Shown piece by piece: positions 7,522 through 13,498 of a stretch of 34,280 nt of DNA. The stretch covers positions 1-34,280 of the IMG/VR virus record IMGVR_UViG_3300020034_000050; one strand, written 5' to 3'. The DNA is from a virus. The notes beneath the pieces are model-generated. The model saw only the letters and a program-made list of their open reading frames with translations, made no database searches and was not told the DNA's origin. A program made the position numbers and the translations under genes. Position 1 is the first letter of the stretch. Every line of letters begins with the position of its first letter.

Positions 7522-7709
7522 ACATGCCGTTCCCCACGTGGCAGGCGCTTACCGCAGCGCGCGACGTGCTGCTCTTCCGTTTCGAGATGGGCGGCTTCGT
7601 CCCCGAGGACGTGCTGTTCGCGATTCACAAGATCGACGCGGCATTGGGCGATCAGCCGACGCCCGTGAACTGCGTTCCGTGTGTCAAGAAAAATCCGTTT
7701 CACGAATAG
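7518..7709 (+). CDS. Small phage protein, unknown
   Basis: The 63-residue product starts with ATG overlapping the upstream stop (ATGA). It is probably a short helical protein (WQALTAARDVLLFRFEMGGF, VLFAIHKIDAALGD) with a C-terminal CVPC pair, which could bind metal only with partners. Its 3' end runs into an iteron-like repeat cluster: the last codons (PFHE) are encoded by the first repeat copy. No family is recognised. Coding support comes from the overlap and coherent composition. Confidence 0.65.
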   Translation: MNMPFPTWQALTAARDVLLFRFEMGGFVPEDVLFAIHKIDAALGDQPTPVNCVPCVKKNPFHE

Positions 7710-7800
7710 GCACCTTTCGTGAATTTCGCGAAGAGGCATGTTTCACGAATGGCACCTTTCACGAATGACACCTTTCACGCCGCCAGTTTTGTTTCACGTG
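7698..7800. repeat. Iteron-like cluster of TTTCACGAAT repeats
   Basis: Copies of TTTCACGAAT followed by GGCACC-type tails occur at 7698-7714, 7741-7756 and 7757-7772 (the last two are direct 16-bp tandem units). Truncated copies lie at 7773-7779 and 7792-7798 (TTTCACG). A reversed core TTCGTGAA is at 7716-7723 and a variant TTTCGCGAAGAGGCATG at 7724-7740. The cluster fills the main gap between the replication genes and the next transcription start. It looks like origin iterons or a multi-copy operator. Confidence 0.75.
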
Positions 7801-7822
7801 CAACAACCGAAGGAGCCAAAAA

Positions 7823-7999
7823 ATGGTGATCGATTTTAACCGAGTGAAGAGCGTGCGTTTTGATCTCGTGTCCGCGCTGCAAAAGGCGATAGCGGAATTC
7901 CAGCCCGCAATCTCGCGCGAGCAAACTATCGACGCGCTCGATCACCTGTCGGCGGTGCTTAGCCTTGCCGAACAGGACGCGCAGGAAAACCATGATTGA
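7823..7999 (+). CDS. Small helical protein after the iteron cluster
   Basis: This 58-residue ORF has a clear ribosome binding site, AAGGAG at 7810-7815, 7 nt before ATG, making it one of the few genes here with its own strong initiation signal instead of an overlap. The product is helical (FDLVSALQKAIAEFQPAI, TIDALDHLSAVLSLAEQD) with no recognised domain. It overlaps the ParB/methyltransferase gene by 8 nt. It begins directly downstream of the TTTCACGAAT repeats, so if they are operators this is the first gene they would control. Confidence 0.75.
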   Translation: MVIDFNRVKSVRFDLVSALQKAIAEFQPAISREQTIDALDHLSAVLSLAEQDAQENHD

Positions 8000-9308
8000 G
8001 GCCCAGATCGAGCAGCGCAGCCTCGCGTCATTGACGCCCAACCCGTCCAACACGCGGGTGCACTCGCCCGAGCAGATCGAGATCATTCGCGCGTCCATGC
8101 GTGAGTTCGGGTGGACGATCCCCATGCTCATCGACGAGGCCGACGTGATCCTGGCCGGCAACGGGCGGTATGCGGCGGCTCTCACGGAAGGCATGACGCA
8201 GGGCCCGGTAATCGTCGCGCGCGGCTGGACCGAGGCCCAAAAGCGCGCCTATGCCATTGCGGACAACAAGATCGCGCTGCTCTCGACGTTCGACGAGGCG
8301 ATCCTGCGCACCGAACTGCTCGGCTTGCGCGCGCTCGGCTTCGATCTCGGTCTGACTGGCTTTTCGGCACTCGAGCTGGAGCCGTTCAACCTCGACGGGC
8401 TCGAGATCAACGATCCCGAGGCCGTGCCCGAGCTGCCGACCGTCCCCGTGACGCTCATCGGCGATCTTTGGGTCTGTGGGGACCACCAGGTGCTTTGTGG
8501 CGATGCCACCGACGCCGACACGGTCGGCCGGCTGCTCGGCAAGGTGAAACCGTCGCTCATGGTGACAGATCCGCCCTATGGGGTTGCGTATGATCCGGCG
8601 TGGCGCAATGCGGCCGGCGTGTCGACCACCAAGCGCACCGGGAAAGTCTTGAACGATGACCGGGCCGATTGGCGCGAGGCTTGGGCGCTCTTCCCCGGCG
8701 ATGCGGCCTATGTTTGGCACGGCGGTATGCATTCGGGCGTCGTGCAGGCATCCCTGGTCGCGTGCGGGCTTGAGATCCGATCCCAGATCATTTGGGCGAA
8801 GGATCGTTTCGCTCTCAGCCGGGGTAACTATCACTGGCGCCACGAGCCGTGCTGGTACGCTGTCCGCAAGGGGCGCACGGCCCATTGGTCCGGTGGCCGC
8901 AACAAGGACACCGTCTGGCGCATCGTGGGTCTGCCCGAGCCCCTGGCCGGCGTGGCGCTGAAGGTGCTGCAGGTGCAAGGCGCCGAGGACACCATTTGGG
9001 AAATCCCGATGTCTGTCGACGATGGCTCGACCCGGCATGGGACGCAGAAGCCCGTCGAATGCATGAAGCGCCCGATGCAGCACAACAGCGTGCGCGGCGA
9101 TGCCGTGTACGACCCGTTCCTGGGCAGCGGCACGTCCATGATCGCCGCCGAAATGGAAAAGCGCCGGTGCTTCGGGCTTGAGCTTGATCCGGCCTATGTC
9201 GATGTCATCGTGCAGCGTTGGCAGAACTTCACCGGCAGAATCGCGACGCTCGACGGCGGTGGCCCGTTCGACGAGGTGAAGGCCAAACGCGAACAGGTGA
9301 CGCAATGA
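7992..9308 (+). CDS. ParB-like nuclease domain fused to DNA methyltransferase
   Basis: The 438-residue product has two parts. Residues about 8-130 resemble the ParB/Srx N-terminal domain of phage proteins (LTPNPSNTRVHSPEQIE, VILAGNGRYAAA, KRAYAIADNKIALLS). Residues about 170-430 form a beta-class N4/N6 methyltransferase with TDPPYGVAYD (DPPY at 193-196), HGTQKPVECM and the cofactor motif DPFLGSGTSMIAAE (from 374). This fusion is widespread in phages and prophages and is usually an orphan modification enzyme. The start ATG at 7992 overlaps the previous gene; the stop overlaps the next start. It probably modifies phage DNA, with the ParB-like part aiding DNA or nucleotide binding; that split of roles is inferred. 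Confidence 0.93.
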   Translation: MIEAQIEQRSLASLTPNPSNTRVHSPEQIEIIRASMREFGWTIPMLIDEADVILAGNGRYAAALTEGMTQGPVIVARGWTEAQKRAYAIADNKIALLSTFDEAILRTELLGLRALGFDLGLTGFSALELEPFNLDGLEINDPEAVPELPTVPVTLIGDLWVCGDHQVLCGDATDADTVGRLLGKVKPSLMVTDPPYGVAYDPAWRNAAGVSTTKRTGKVLNDDRADWREAWALFPGDAAYVWHGGMHSGVVQASLVACGLEIRSQIIWAKDRFALSRGNYHWRHEPCWYAVRKGRTAHWSGGRNKDTVWRIVGLPEPLAGVALKVLQVQGAEDTIWEIPMSVDDGSTRHGTQKPVECMKRPMQHNSVRGDAVYDPFLGSGTSMIAAEMEKRRCFGLELDPAYVDVIVQRWQNFTGRIATLDGGGPFDEVKAKREQVTQ

Positions 9309-9481
9309 AAAAATTCCGAGCGCCCGACTACGTGGTCGTAGCCGATGGCATTCGCAACATCGTCGATCCCGTCATGCGGCAGGAGGTGGCCAATCATTTC
9401 GCGAGGTTCTTCCATACCCGATCCAAATCGTTCGATCCCCAGCGCTGGTACGAATTGACCGGCGGAAAGGTGAACCCATGA
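9305..9481 (+). CDS. Small basic phage protein, unknown
   Basis: The 58-residue product starts with ATG overlapping the methyltransferase stop (ATGA) and ends overlapping the next gene (ATGA). It is basic and aromatic (KKFRAPDYVVVADG, RQEVANHFARFFHTRSK, FDPQRWYELTGG). No domain is recognised. Coding status is supported by the double overlap and by the lack of a competing frame. Confidence 0.65.
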   Translation: MKKFRAPDYVVVADGIRNIVDPVMRQEVANHFARFFHTRSKSFDPQRWYELTGGKVNP

Positions 9482-9927
9482 GCACGTATGACGATCTGCG
9501 CATGATCCTAAAAAAGCTGAGCGCCGCCGATCAGGCCATTGTCGCTGCAGCCGCCGAGGAACTCTTGCAGGCAAAGGCGCAGCACCTCGTGGTGCCGATG
9601 CGGCGGGTGATCATCGAGTCGCCGTACGCCGGACCGACGCCCGAATCCATCGAAGCCAATATCGCCTACGCCAAGCGGGCCTGCATGGATTCGCTCAAGC
9701 GTGGCGAAAGCCCGCTCGCATCGCACCTGCTGTGGACGCAGGACGGGCTTCTGCTCGACGCCCTGGCCAGCGAGCGCAGGCTCGGCATCGACGCTGGCCA
9801 CGCGTGGCTGGGCGTTGCTCAGCTTGTGATCTTCTACATGGACCGGGGCGAGTCCCCCGGCATGAAGCATGCGCGGGTTCGTGCCGCCGCATCGCACGTG
9901 CCGACCGAGGATCGGTTTATCGGATGA
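9478..9927 (+). CDS. DUF7768-like protein
   Basis: The 149-residue product carries a domain I recognise from phages and bacteria as DUF7768: RRVIIESPYAG, then a helix NIAYAKRACMDSLKRGESP, SHLLWTQ, a DAGHAWLGVAQLVIFYMDRG stretch and GMKHARVRA. The fold recalls nucleoside 2-deoxyribosyltransferase or DUF4406-like Rossmann proteins, so a nucleotide-related function is possible, though unproven. The N-terminal ~40 residues are an extra helical segment (SAADQAIVAAAAEELLQ). The gene is coupled to both neighbours by ATGA overlaps. The domain call is made from memory of the pattern. Confidence 0.7.
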   Translation: MSTYDDLRMILKKLSAADQAIVAAAAEELLQAKAQHLVVPMRRVIIESPYAGPTPESIEANIAYAKRACMDSLKRGESPLASHLLWTQDGLLLDALASERRLGIDAGHAWLGVAQLVIFYMDRGESPGMKHARVRAAASHVPTEDRFIG

Positions 9928-10226
9928 GCAAGTGGCGCTATCAACCCGTGATCACGGTCGACGTTTTTGGCGGGAAGACGTTCTCGATCTGCGAAGTCTA
10001 TTTCGACGAGCAAGGCAGGCTGAATGCGTGGACCGAGGAAGCGTTCATTCATGCGCTCGGCGACGACCTGGACGAGCTGCGTAGAGATCTCTGCCTCATG
10101 CTGGCCAACGCGATGAAGTGGGAGCCGGTGCTGCTGGCCGACATGAAGGTGGGTATGACGTTCGAGCGCGCCGCACCGCACGGGGAACTGGCCGATATGA
10201 TCCACGTGATGGCGTACGCGAAATGA
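9924..10226 (+). CDS. Small conserved-looking phage protein, unknown
   Basis: The 100-residue product starts with ATG overlapping the DUF7768 stop (ATGA); longer in-frame extensions overlap that gene and are rejected. It has a strand-rich start (ITVDVFGGKTFSICEVYFD), an acidic/aromatic middle (LNAWTEEAFIHALGDD) and a helix LDELRRDLCLMLANAMK. This strand-strand-helix layout is seen in many small phage proteins of unknown role that modulate host functions. It is coupled to the following gene. No function is claimed. Confidence 0.7.
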   Translation: MSKWRYQPVITVDVFGGKTFSICEVYFDEQGRLNAWTEEAFIHALGDDLDELRRDLCLMLANAMKWEPVLLADMKVGMTFERAAPHGELADMIHVMAYAK

Positions 10227-10423
10227 TTTTGTTCGCTGTCCTGGGTGTGCACCCGACGCTGCCGTTCAGCGCCGGCGGCCACGAGGCGTATTGGGACGGC
10301 TGGTACGAAGACCGCAAACGCGCGGCCGATGCCGCCGAGGTGTGGCGCGTGAAATTTCCAGAACTGCAAATCGTCATCGTGCAGGCCGATCAGAAAGACG
10401 CATTCTTGAGGACGAAAACATGA
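10223..10423 (+). CDS. Small phage protein, unknown
   Basis: The 66-residue product starts at ATG overlapping the upstream stop (ATGA). Its N-terminus is hydrophobic (MILFAVLGVHPTLPF), followed by an aromatic/charged helix (YWDGWYEDRKRAADAAEVWR) and a strand (LQIVIVQAD). It ends overlapping the next gene. The compact alternating pattern suggests a small folded alpha/beta protein, not a membrane peptide. No family is recognised. Confidence 0.65.
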   Translation: MILFAVLGVHPTLPFSAGGHEAYWDGWYEDRKRAADAAEVWRVKFPELQIVIVQADQKDAFLRTKT

Positions 10424-10749
10424 CCACACCACCGATGGATGACGATGAACGCGAGTTTCCGTGGCTGCGCCAGGGTCTTTCCGACACCGAGTTTGCCTTC
10501 GCGTGCGGTTTCCATGCCGGACGCCAATCGCTATCGAAGGAGAATTTGGAAGAGCTTCAGAGCGCGTTTGAAGATGCGTCAGAAGATACTCAACCCTTCA
10601 TTCGGGCGGCGCTGGAGGCTCTCGGTATGGTCTGGTGGCTCGATCCGCTGGCCGATCTATTACGATTTCAGGGGGAAATGCAGGGATACCCGGACGAGGA
10701 AGTGCGCAAATTCGAGGACGCTTTCCGCAAGCACGAGAAAAAGCGGTGA
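10420..10749 (+). CDS. Acidic phage protein, unknown
   Basis: The 109-residue product starts at ATG overlapping the upstream stop (ATGA). It is acidic and helical (PWLRQGLSDTEFAFACGFHAGRQ, then an acidic helix with ELQSAFEDASED). The segment LSDTEFAFACGFHAGR resembles short motifs in phage proteins of unknown function. The C-terminus is basic (AFRKHEKKR). It overlaps a tiny downstream ORF with a Tat-like leader. No function is proposed. Confidence 0.68.
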   Translation: MTTPPMDDDEREFPWLRQGLSDTEFAFACGFHAGRQSLSKENLEELQSAFEDASEDTQPFIRAALEALGMVWWLDPLADLLRFQGEMQGYPDEEVRKFEDAFRKHEKKR

Positions 10750-10850
10750 ACCGTCGCGGCTTCATGGGCTCAGCCCTCTGTCTGTTCGCAGCGCCTGCCA
10801 TCGTGCGCGCTTCGTCGATCATGCCGGTGCGCGCCGATTTGCCCGATTAA
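10746..10850 (+). CDS. 34-residue peptide with twin-arginine-like leader
   Basis: The GTG start overlaps the upstream stop (GTGA). The peptide begins MNRRGFMGSALCLFAAPAIV, a twin-arginine motif (N-R-R-G-F-M) followed by a hydrophobic core and an Ala-rich end, and stops 14 residues later. It looks like a Tat signal peptide with almost no mature part. Similar tiny RR peptides occur, as I recall, in alphaproteobacterial phages. It may be a degenerate secreted protein, a small membrane peptide, or a real exported peptide. It is too short for most gene callers. Confidence 0.5.
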   Translation: MNRRGFMGSALCLFAAPAIVRASSIMPVRADLPD

Positions 10851-10910
10851 CCAACGCCAGCGTCCGACTGGTATTCACAGCGAACGTATGCCCCATGGGC
10901 TGTCCGGGCC

Positions 10911-10923
10911 CGCGATCATCGCG
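10911..10923. promoter_or_regulatory. Perfect 6-1-6 palindrome upstream of DUF3489 gene
   Basis: CGCGAT-C-ATCGCG is a perfect inverted repeat with a 1-nt centre, about 25 nt before the DUF3489 start, in the ~100-nt gap after the RR-peptide gene. It is a candidate operator; no clear -10/-35 pair was identified. Confidence 0.4.
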
Positions 10924-10948
10924 CTCCCAAAGTAAAGGTTTTGGACAA

Positions 10949-11353
10949 ATGGCTACGAGCAAAAAGAAGGTCACGAAGAAAGCGCCCGCTGCAAAAACGA
11001 AAACGAAGAAGTCCGCTCCGCGCGTCGCTTCCAAGGGGCACGGGGTAACGATGGCGATGCTCCTGAAGGGCAAACTCTTCCCCACGCCGGCGAAGGCGAA
11101 AGCGCCACCGCCGCCCGTGCGCGAGAAGGTCGCGAAGGCTTCCACGCCTCGGGGTGAGAGCAAGCAGGCGAAGCTCGTCGAAATGCTGAAGCGTCCCGAG
11201 GGTGCCAGCCTCGACGAGATCATGGAGGCATTCGGCTGGCAGGCACACACCGTTCGCGGTGCTATTGCCGGCGCGCTGAAAAAGAAACTCGGCCTCGACG
11301 TGAAATCGGCAGACGATGAAAAGCGGGGCCGCGTCTACAGCATCAGCGCGTGA
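10949..11353 (+). CDS. DUF3489 protein with lysine-rich tail
   Basis: The 134-residue product has a Lys/Ala-rich N-terminus (about 1-30, MATSKKKVTKKAPAAKTKTK) and a Pro-rich linker. The C-terminal DUF3489 domain (about 70-134) reads KQAKLVEMLKRPEGASLDEI, then FGWQAHTVRGAIAGALKKKL and GRVYSI. The domain is a winged-helix-like fold common in alphaproteobacteria and their phages, and the basic tail resembles histone-like DNA-binding proteins. A DNA-binding or chromatin-like regulatory role is inferred. The start is an ATG after AAAGG; longer extensions overlap upstream genes. It is the last gene before a terminator, so it closes the early operon. Confidence 0.82.
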   Translation: MATSKKKVTKKAPAAKTKTKKSAPRVASKGHGVTMAMLLKGKLFPTPAKAKAPPPPVREKVAKASTPRGESKQAKLVEMLKRPEGASLDEIMEAFGWQAHTVRGAIAGALKKKLGLDVKSADDEKRGRVYSISA

Positions 11354-11371
11354 CGCCCAACGCCAGGGCGT
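11353..11371 (+). other. Hairpin immediately after DUF3489 gene
   Basis: ACGCCC (11353-11358) pairs with GGGCGT (11366-11371) around a 7-nt loop, starting at the stop codon. There is no T-run, so it may stabilise mRNA or act with the terminator about 60 nt further on. Confidence 0.4.
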
Positions 11372-11431
11372 GTATCGTTCCGACGTGTTTGCTTCTCCAG
11401 CGAGCACTGCCTTTGCGGTTGAGATACCTTC

Positions 11432-11468
11432 GGCCGTCGCGCGCTCATCCGCTCGGCGGCCTTTTTTT
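11432..11468 (+). terminator. Rho-independent terminator of the early operon
   Basis: GGCCG (11432-11436) pairs with CGGCC (11457-11461), with further GC pairing inside, followed at once by seven Ts (11462-11468). It separates the early operon from the NusG-like gene. Confidence 0.75.
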
Positions 11469-11477
11469 GCCAAATAA

Positions 11478-11506
11478 TTGAAACAAAAGCGTCTTTCGTG
11501 CATACC
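11478..11506 (+). promoter_or_regulatory. Possible sigma70-type promoter of the NusG-like gene
   Basis: An AT-rich island follows the terminator. TTGAAA (11478-11483) is spaced 17 nt from CATACC (11501-11506), a weak -10. A start near 11513 would place the GAGGA site (11516-11520) and the ATG at 11531 in the leader. This is a weak match. Confidence 0.3.
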
Positions 11507-11530
11507 CGCGAAAGCGAGGACGCGAACCAC

Positions 11531-12130
11531 ATGCTGCACGCCGTAGGCGTTTCATCCGCCGCCATTCCAGTGCCTGCACCTGCCCCGGCCCAAAAGAGCC
11601 CGCCAGACCCGCTTCAGTGGTACGTCATCCAGGCGAACGCGGGCCAAGAAAAAATGGCGCACACCGCGATCAAAAAACTCAAATTCGAGATCTGGTTTCC
11701 AACTTATGTGCGTGTCGTCTCGCATGCGCGCCGGATCGAGCAAGTCGAGCGCCCGCTCTTTCCCCTGTATCTGTTCGCTCGCTTTGATCGCGACGAGGAC
11801 GACTACGGTTCAATTCAGCGCGCTGTCGGCGTCCATTGCATCCTTGGTGCGCGCCGAGGGAAGGAAAAAAAACCGATCCCGGTGCCGACCTGGGTCATCA
11901 CCGCCCTGCAGGAAGCCGCTGCCAACAACGGCGGCCATGTCGAGCTGGAGGGACCACCACCGCCGCGTTTCGAGCAAGGCGCCAAGGTGCGAATCCTCGA
12001 AGGGCCTTTCGTGGATTGGATGGGTTTGGTCGACCGCGATCATCATCATCGTGTCCGGGTATTGCTTGACATTTGGGGCAGGGAGACCGCATTGGTGCTG
12101 GATCGCGAATCGCTTGCGGCCACCGAATAG
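11531..12130 (+). CDS. NusG/RfaH-family transcription elongation factor
   Basis: Predicted RNA polymerase-binding antiterminator, 199 residues. The NGN domain (about 27-130) shows WYVIQANAGQEKMAHTAIKK, FEIWFPTYVRVVSHARR and RPLFPLYLFARFD, as in NusG and RfaH. A C-terminal KOW motif follows (FEQGAKVRILEGPFVDWMG, about 145-165). An upstream GTG at 11498 would add 11 residues, but GAGGA lies 10 nt before this ATG and nothing suitable lies before the GTG. The first ~25 residues are a Pro/Ala-rich extension. Sitting after a terminator and just before HNH and terminase genes, it probably promotes transcription through the late operon (inference). Confidence 0.88.
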   Translation: MLHAVGVSSAAIPVPAPAPAQKSPPDPLQWYVIQANAGQEKMAHTAIKKLKFEIWFPTYVRVVSHARRIEQVERPLFPLYLFARFDRDEDDYGSIQRAVGVHCILGARRGKEKKPIPVPTWVITALQEAAANNGGHVELEGPPPPRFEQGAKVRILEGPFVDWMGLVDRDHHHRVRVLLDIWGRETALVLDRESLAATE

Positions 12131-12199
12131 CTTTTCGCTGGGCTTTCACCCGGCCCTCCGGCGGTAGGAAAAAACCCACAAAACCGAGTAGCCCACACG

Positions 12200-12535
12200 A
12201 TGGCGAAACTGCGCTCGCTGGGCCCTGTCGTGCCCATGCTGGATACCCGCATTGCACGCATGCCCGAACGCAAACCCGATACGCTGTATGGCAGTGTCGA
12301 ATGGAAAGCCTTAGTCGCTTACCTGATCAAAACCCGAGGGCGCCAATGCGAACGCCCCGAATGTGGACGCACCCATTGTCGCATCTTCGGTGATCACATC
12401 GTGGAGCTAAAGGATGGTGGTGCACCCTTGGACGCCGGCAACGTCATGCTGCTATGCGGCTCCTGCCACACGACGAAGACCCATGTGGCGAAGCGTTTAA
12501 GAGAGGGGAGGGGTGTTGGCCCCTTCGGTGCCTGA
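12200..12535 (+). CDS. HNH endonuclease of the packaging module
   Basis: The 111-residue product is an HNH nuclease with metal-binding and catalytic elements CERPECGRTHCR, FGDHIVELKDGG, AGNVMLLCGSCHTTKT: the His of DHI, the Asn of GNV and the His of CHTTK, with four cysteines for a structural zinc. In HK97-like cos phages such a protein lies next to the terminase and is needed for cutting cos DNA during packaging. Here the small terminase gene is about 960 nt downstream on the same strand. The start is an ATG; no strong ribosome site is visible. The 69-nt gap to the NusG-like gene holds nothing I can name. Confidence 0.9.
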   Translation: MAKLRSLGPVVPMLDTRIARMPERKPDTLYGSVEWKALVAYLIKTRGRQCERPECGRTHCRIFGDHIVELKDGGAPLDAGNVMLLCGSCHTTKTHVAKRLREGRGVGPFGA

Positions 12536-12688
12536 GCACTGTAGCGCTTCACCACGACCACCCCGTTTGATGCAGTCCCCGCAGGGCTGGGCATCGACGT
12601 CTACCGCCCAGCATGGGGGTTCGAACGCAGCCCCGCACTTCAATGCGCAGGCCATCTGTACGTCATCAGTCCAAGCGTCCGCTCTCAT
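12497..12688 (-). CDS. Possible small Cys-rich minus-strand protein
   Basis: This is the only plausible minus-strand gene in the window. A 63-residue ORF starts with ATG preceded by a strong GGGAGGG site 4-5 nt upstream on its strand. The product has six cysteines in a zinc-ribbon-like layout (MACALKCG, PPCWAVD, QPCGDCIKRGG), which looks more like a real small protein than a shadow. It converges on the HNH gene and overlaps its last 39 nt. I cannot name a family, and GC-rich DNA gives many chance ORFs, so confidence is limited. Confidence 0.4.
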   Translation of the reverse strand: MRADAWTDDVQMACALKCGAAFEPPCWAVDVDAQPCGDCIKRGGRGEALQCSGTEGANTPPLS

Positions 12689-12785
12689 GCTGCCCTCCCT
12701 ATGGTGGGGCGGCTGCTGCACCCAGCCCCACACAGGGCCAACGGTGGCAACCACCGATCAATGCCTCGTGCCATCTGAGGGTGTG

Positions 12786-12913
12786 TGCCCCTCCCCCTTG
12801 CCCCTCGGTGTGCCAACGCGCGTGCATCGAAATGGTTAAAAAGAGGGGTGGGGTCAAAAGTCTGGCGGTTTTCGATGGTGCTAACGCTTTGGTTGCACGC
12901 GTATGTTTTTTTT
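12786..12913 (+). other. Structured, G-rich noncoding segment: candidate cos site and hairpin
   Basis: A C-rich run (12786-12808) is complementary in part to GAGGGGTGGGG (about 12843-12853). CGCGTGCA (12819-12826) is perfectly inverted at 12894-12901 (TGCACGCG) and followed by eight Ts (12906-12913). The motif GGGGTGGGGTCAAAAGTCTGG lies between. A G-run followed by GGTCAAA, between HNH and small terminase, recalls cos regions of cos-type phages. No convincing ORF covers it on either strand. The rest of 12,536-13,147 holds only the possible minus-strand gene. Confidence 0.45.
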
Positions 12914-13147
12914 CGCCCTGGCTGGAATCTTTCGTAGGGGTAGAACCGCCCGGCCTGGGGGCACACGTGGCCGCCGGCTGGCGATGCCGGCAGGAGCCGG
13001 TGCGTGGTGCCGCCCGAAACGCCGGCCGTACGCGGGCGCTCGTGGCCGCACTTCCCGTCCATAAACAGTTTTGCCGGCGCCGACGCTGCAGCTCGTTCCG
13101 AAATGGAACCGACTCGCCACGGGTGCTGGCCTGCAAGGCAGCGCGTC

Positions 13148-13303
13148 ATGGTCGGCCCGGTCGTCATGTTGGTGGTGATCCTGCTCTTCGTCGGGTTCCT
13201 GCCGACGTGGCCTTATAGCCAGGACTGGGGCGTCGGACCAAGCGCCATTCTGTTGCTCGTCCTGGTCGTGCTGCTCGGCGTCACGTTGAACGGAAGGCTG
13301 TAG
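13148..13303 (+). CDS. DUF3309 small membrane protein
   Basis: The 51-residue product matches the DUF3309 pattern: a hydrophobic helix (VVMLVVILLFVGF), LPTWPYSQDWGVGPS, then a second hydrophobic helix (ILLLVLVVLLGV). Two membrane passes are predicted. DUF3309 proteins are common in alphaproteobacterial genomes and of unknown function. The ATG start begins the hydrophobic helix directly; upstream in-frame extensions lack family character. The gene sits between the candidate cos region and terminase, so it may be a host-derived cargo gene. Confidence 0.75.
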   Translation: MVGPVVMLVVILLFVGFLPTWPYSQDWGVGPSAILLLVLVVLLGVTLNGRL

Positions 13304-13306
13304 CGA

Positions 13307-13486
13307 ATGATCAACCTCATCACTGTCGCTGCCGTTTTGTTTTTGATCGGCGTGATCTGCAACACCGTCGGCAAGAACTATGCGCCGCGCGCGTACCTCT
13401 GCGCTGTAGCGTGGCTGTTCGTTTGCGCCGCCGTCGTGTGCTGGTTCCTCGCGACATTTGTGCCGCCGCTCGGCCGCACGCTCTGA
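13307..13486 (+). CDS. Small two-helix membrane protein
   Basis: The 59-residue ORF begins 3 nt after the DUF3309 stop. It has two hydrophobic segments (VAAVLFLIGVI, and ALWLF-like AVAWLFVCAAVVCWFLATFV) joined by a short basic loop (GKNYAPRAY). It resembles small phage membrane proteins, but a holin role is not supported by its position or by any nearby lysin. It is too short for common ORF cut-offs. It is followed by the small terminase with a good ribosome site. Confidence 0.65.
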   Translation: MINLITVAAVLFLIGVICNTVGKNYAPRAYLCAVAWLFVCAAVVCWFLATFVPPLGRTL

Positions 13487-13498
13487 AGGAGAATTTCC

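Noticed and set aside
12618-12630. GTTCGAAC resembling a tRNA T-loop
   Set aside because: The flanking bases do not form a T-arm stem, and no acceptor or anticodon arms were found on either strand.
12685-13167. Minus-strand ORF whose stop overlaps the small Cys-rich gene start (ATGA)
   Set aside because: The overlap is suggestive, but the protein has no coherent pattern and crosses the inverted repeats and G/C-rich runs. Better seen as noncoding.
12613-13218. Plus-strand ORF of 201 residues in the gene-poor region
   Set aside because: Arg/Pro/Ala-rich composition, no ribosome site, and overlap with the better DUF3309 gene.
13307-13486. Two-helix membrane gene as a holin
   Set aside because: There is no endolysin nearby and it is placed by the terminase. 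Two hydrophobic helices alone are not enough.
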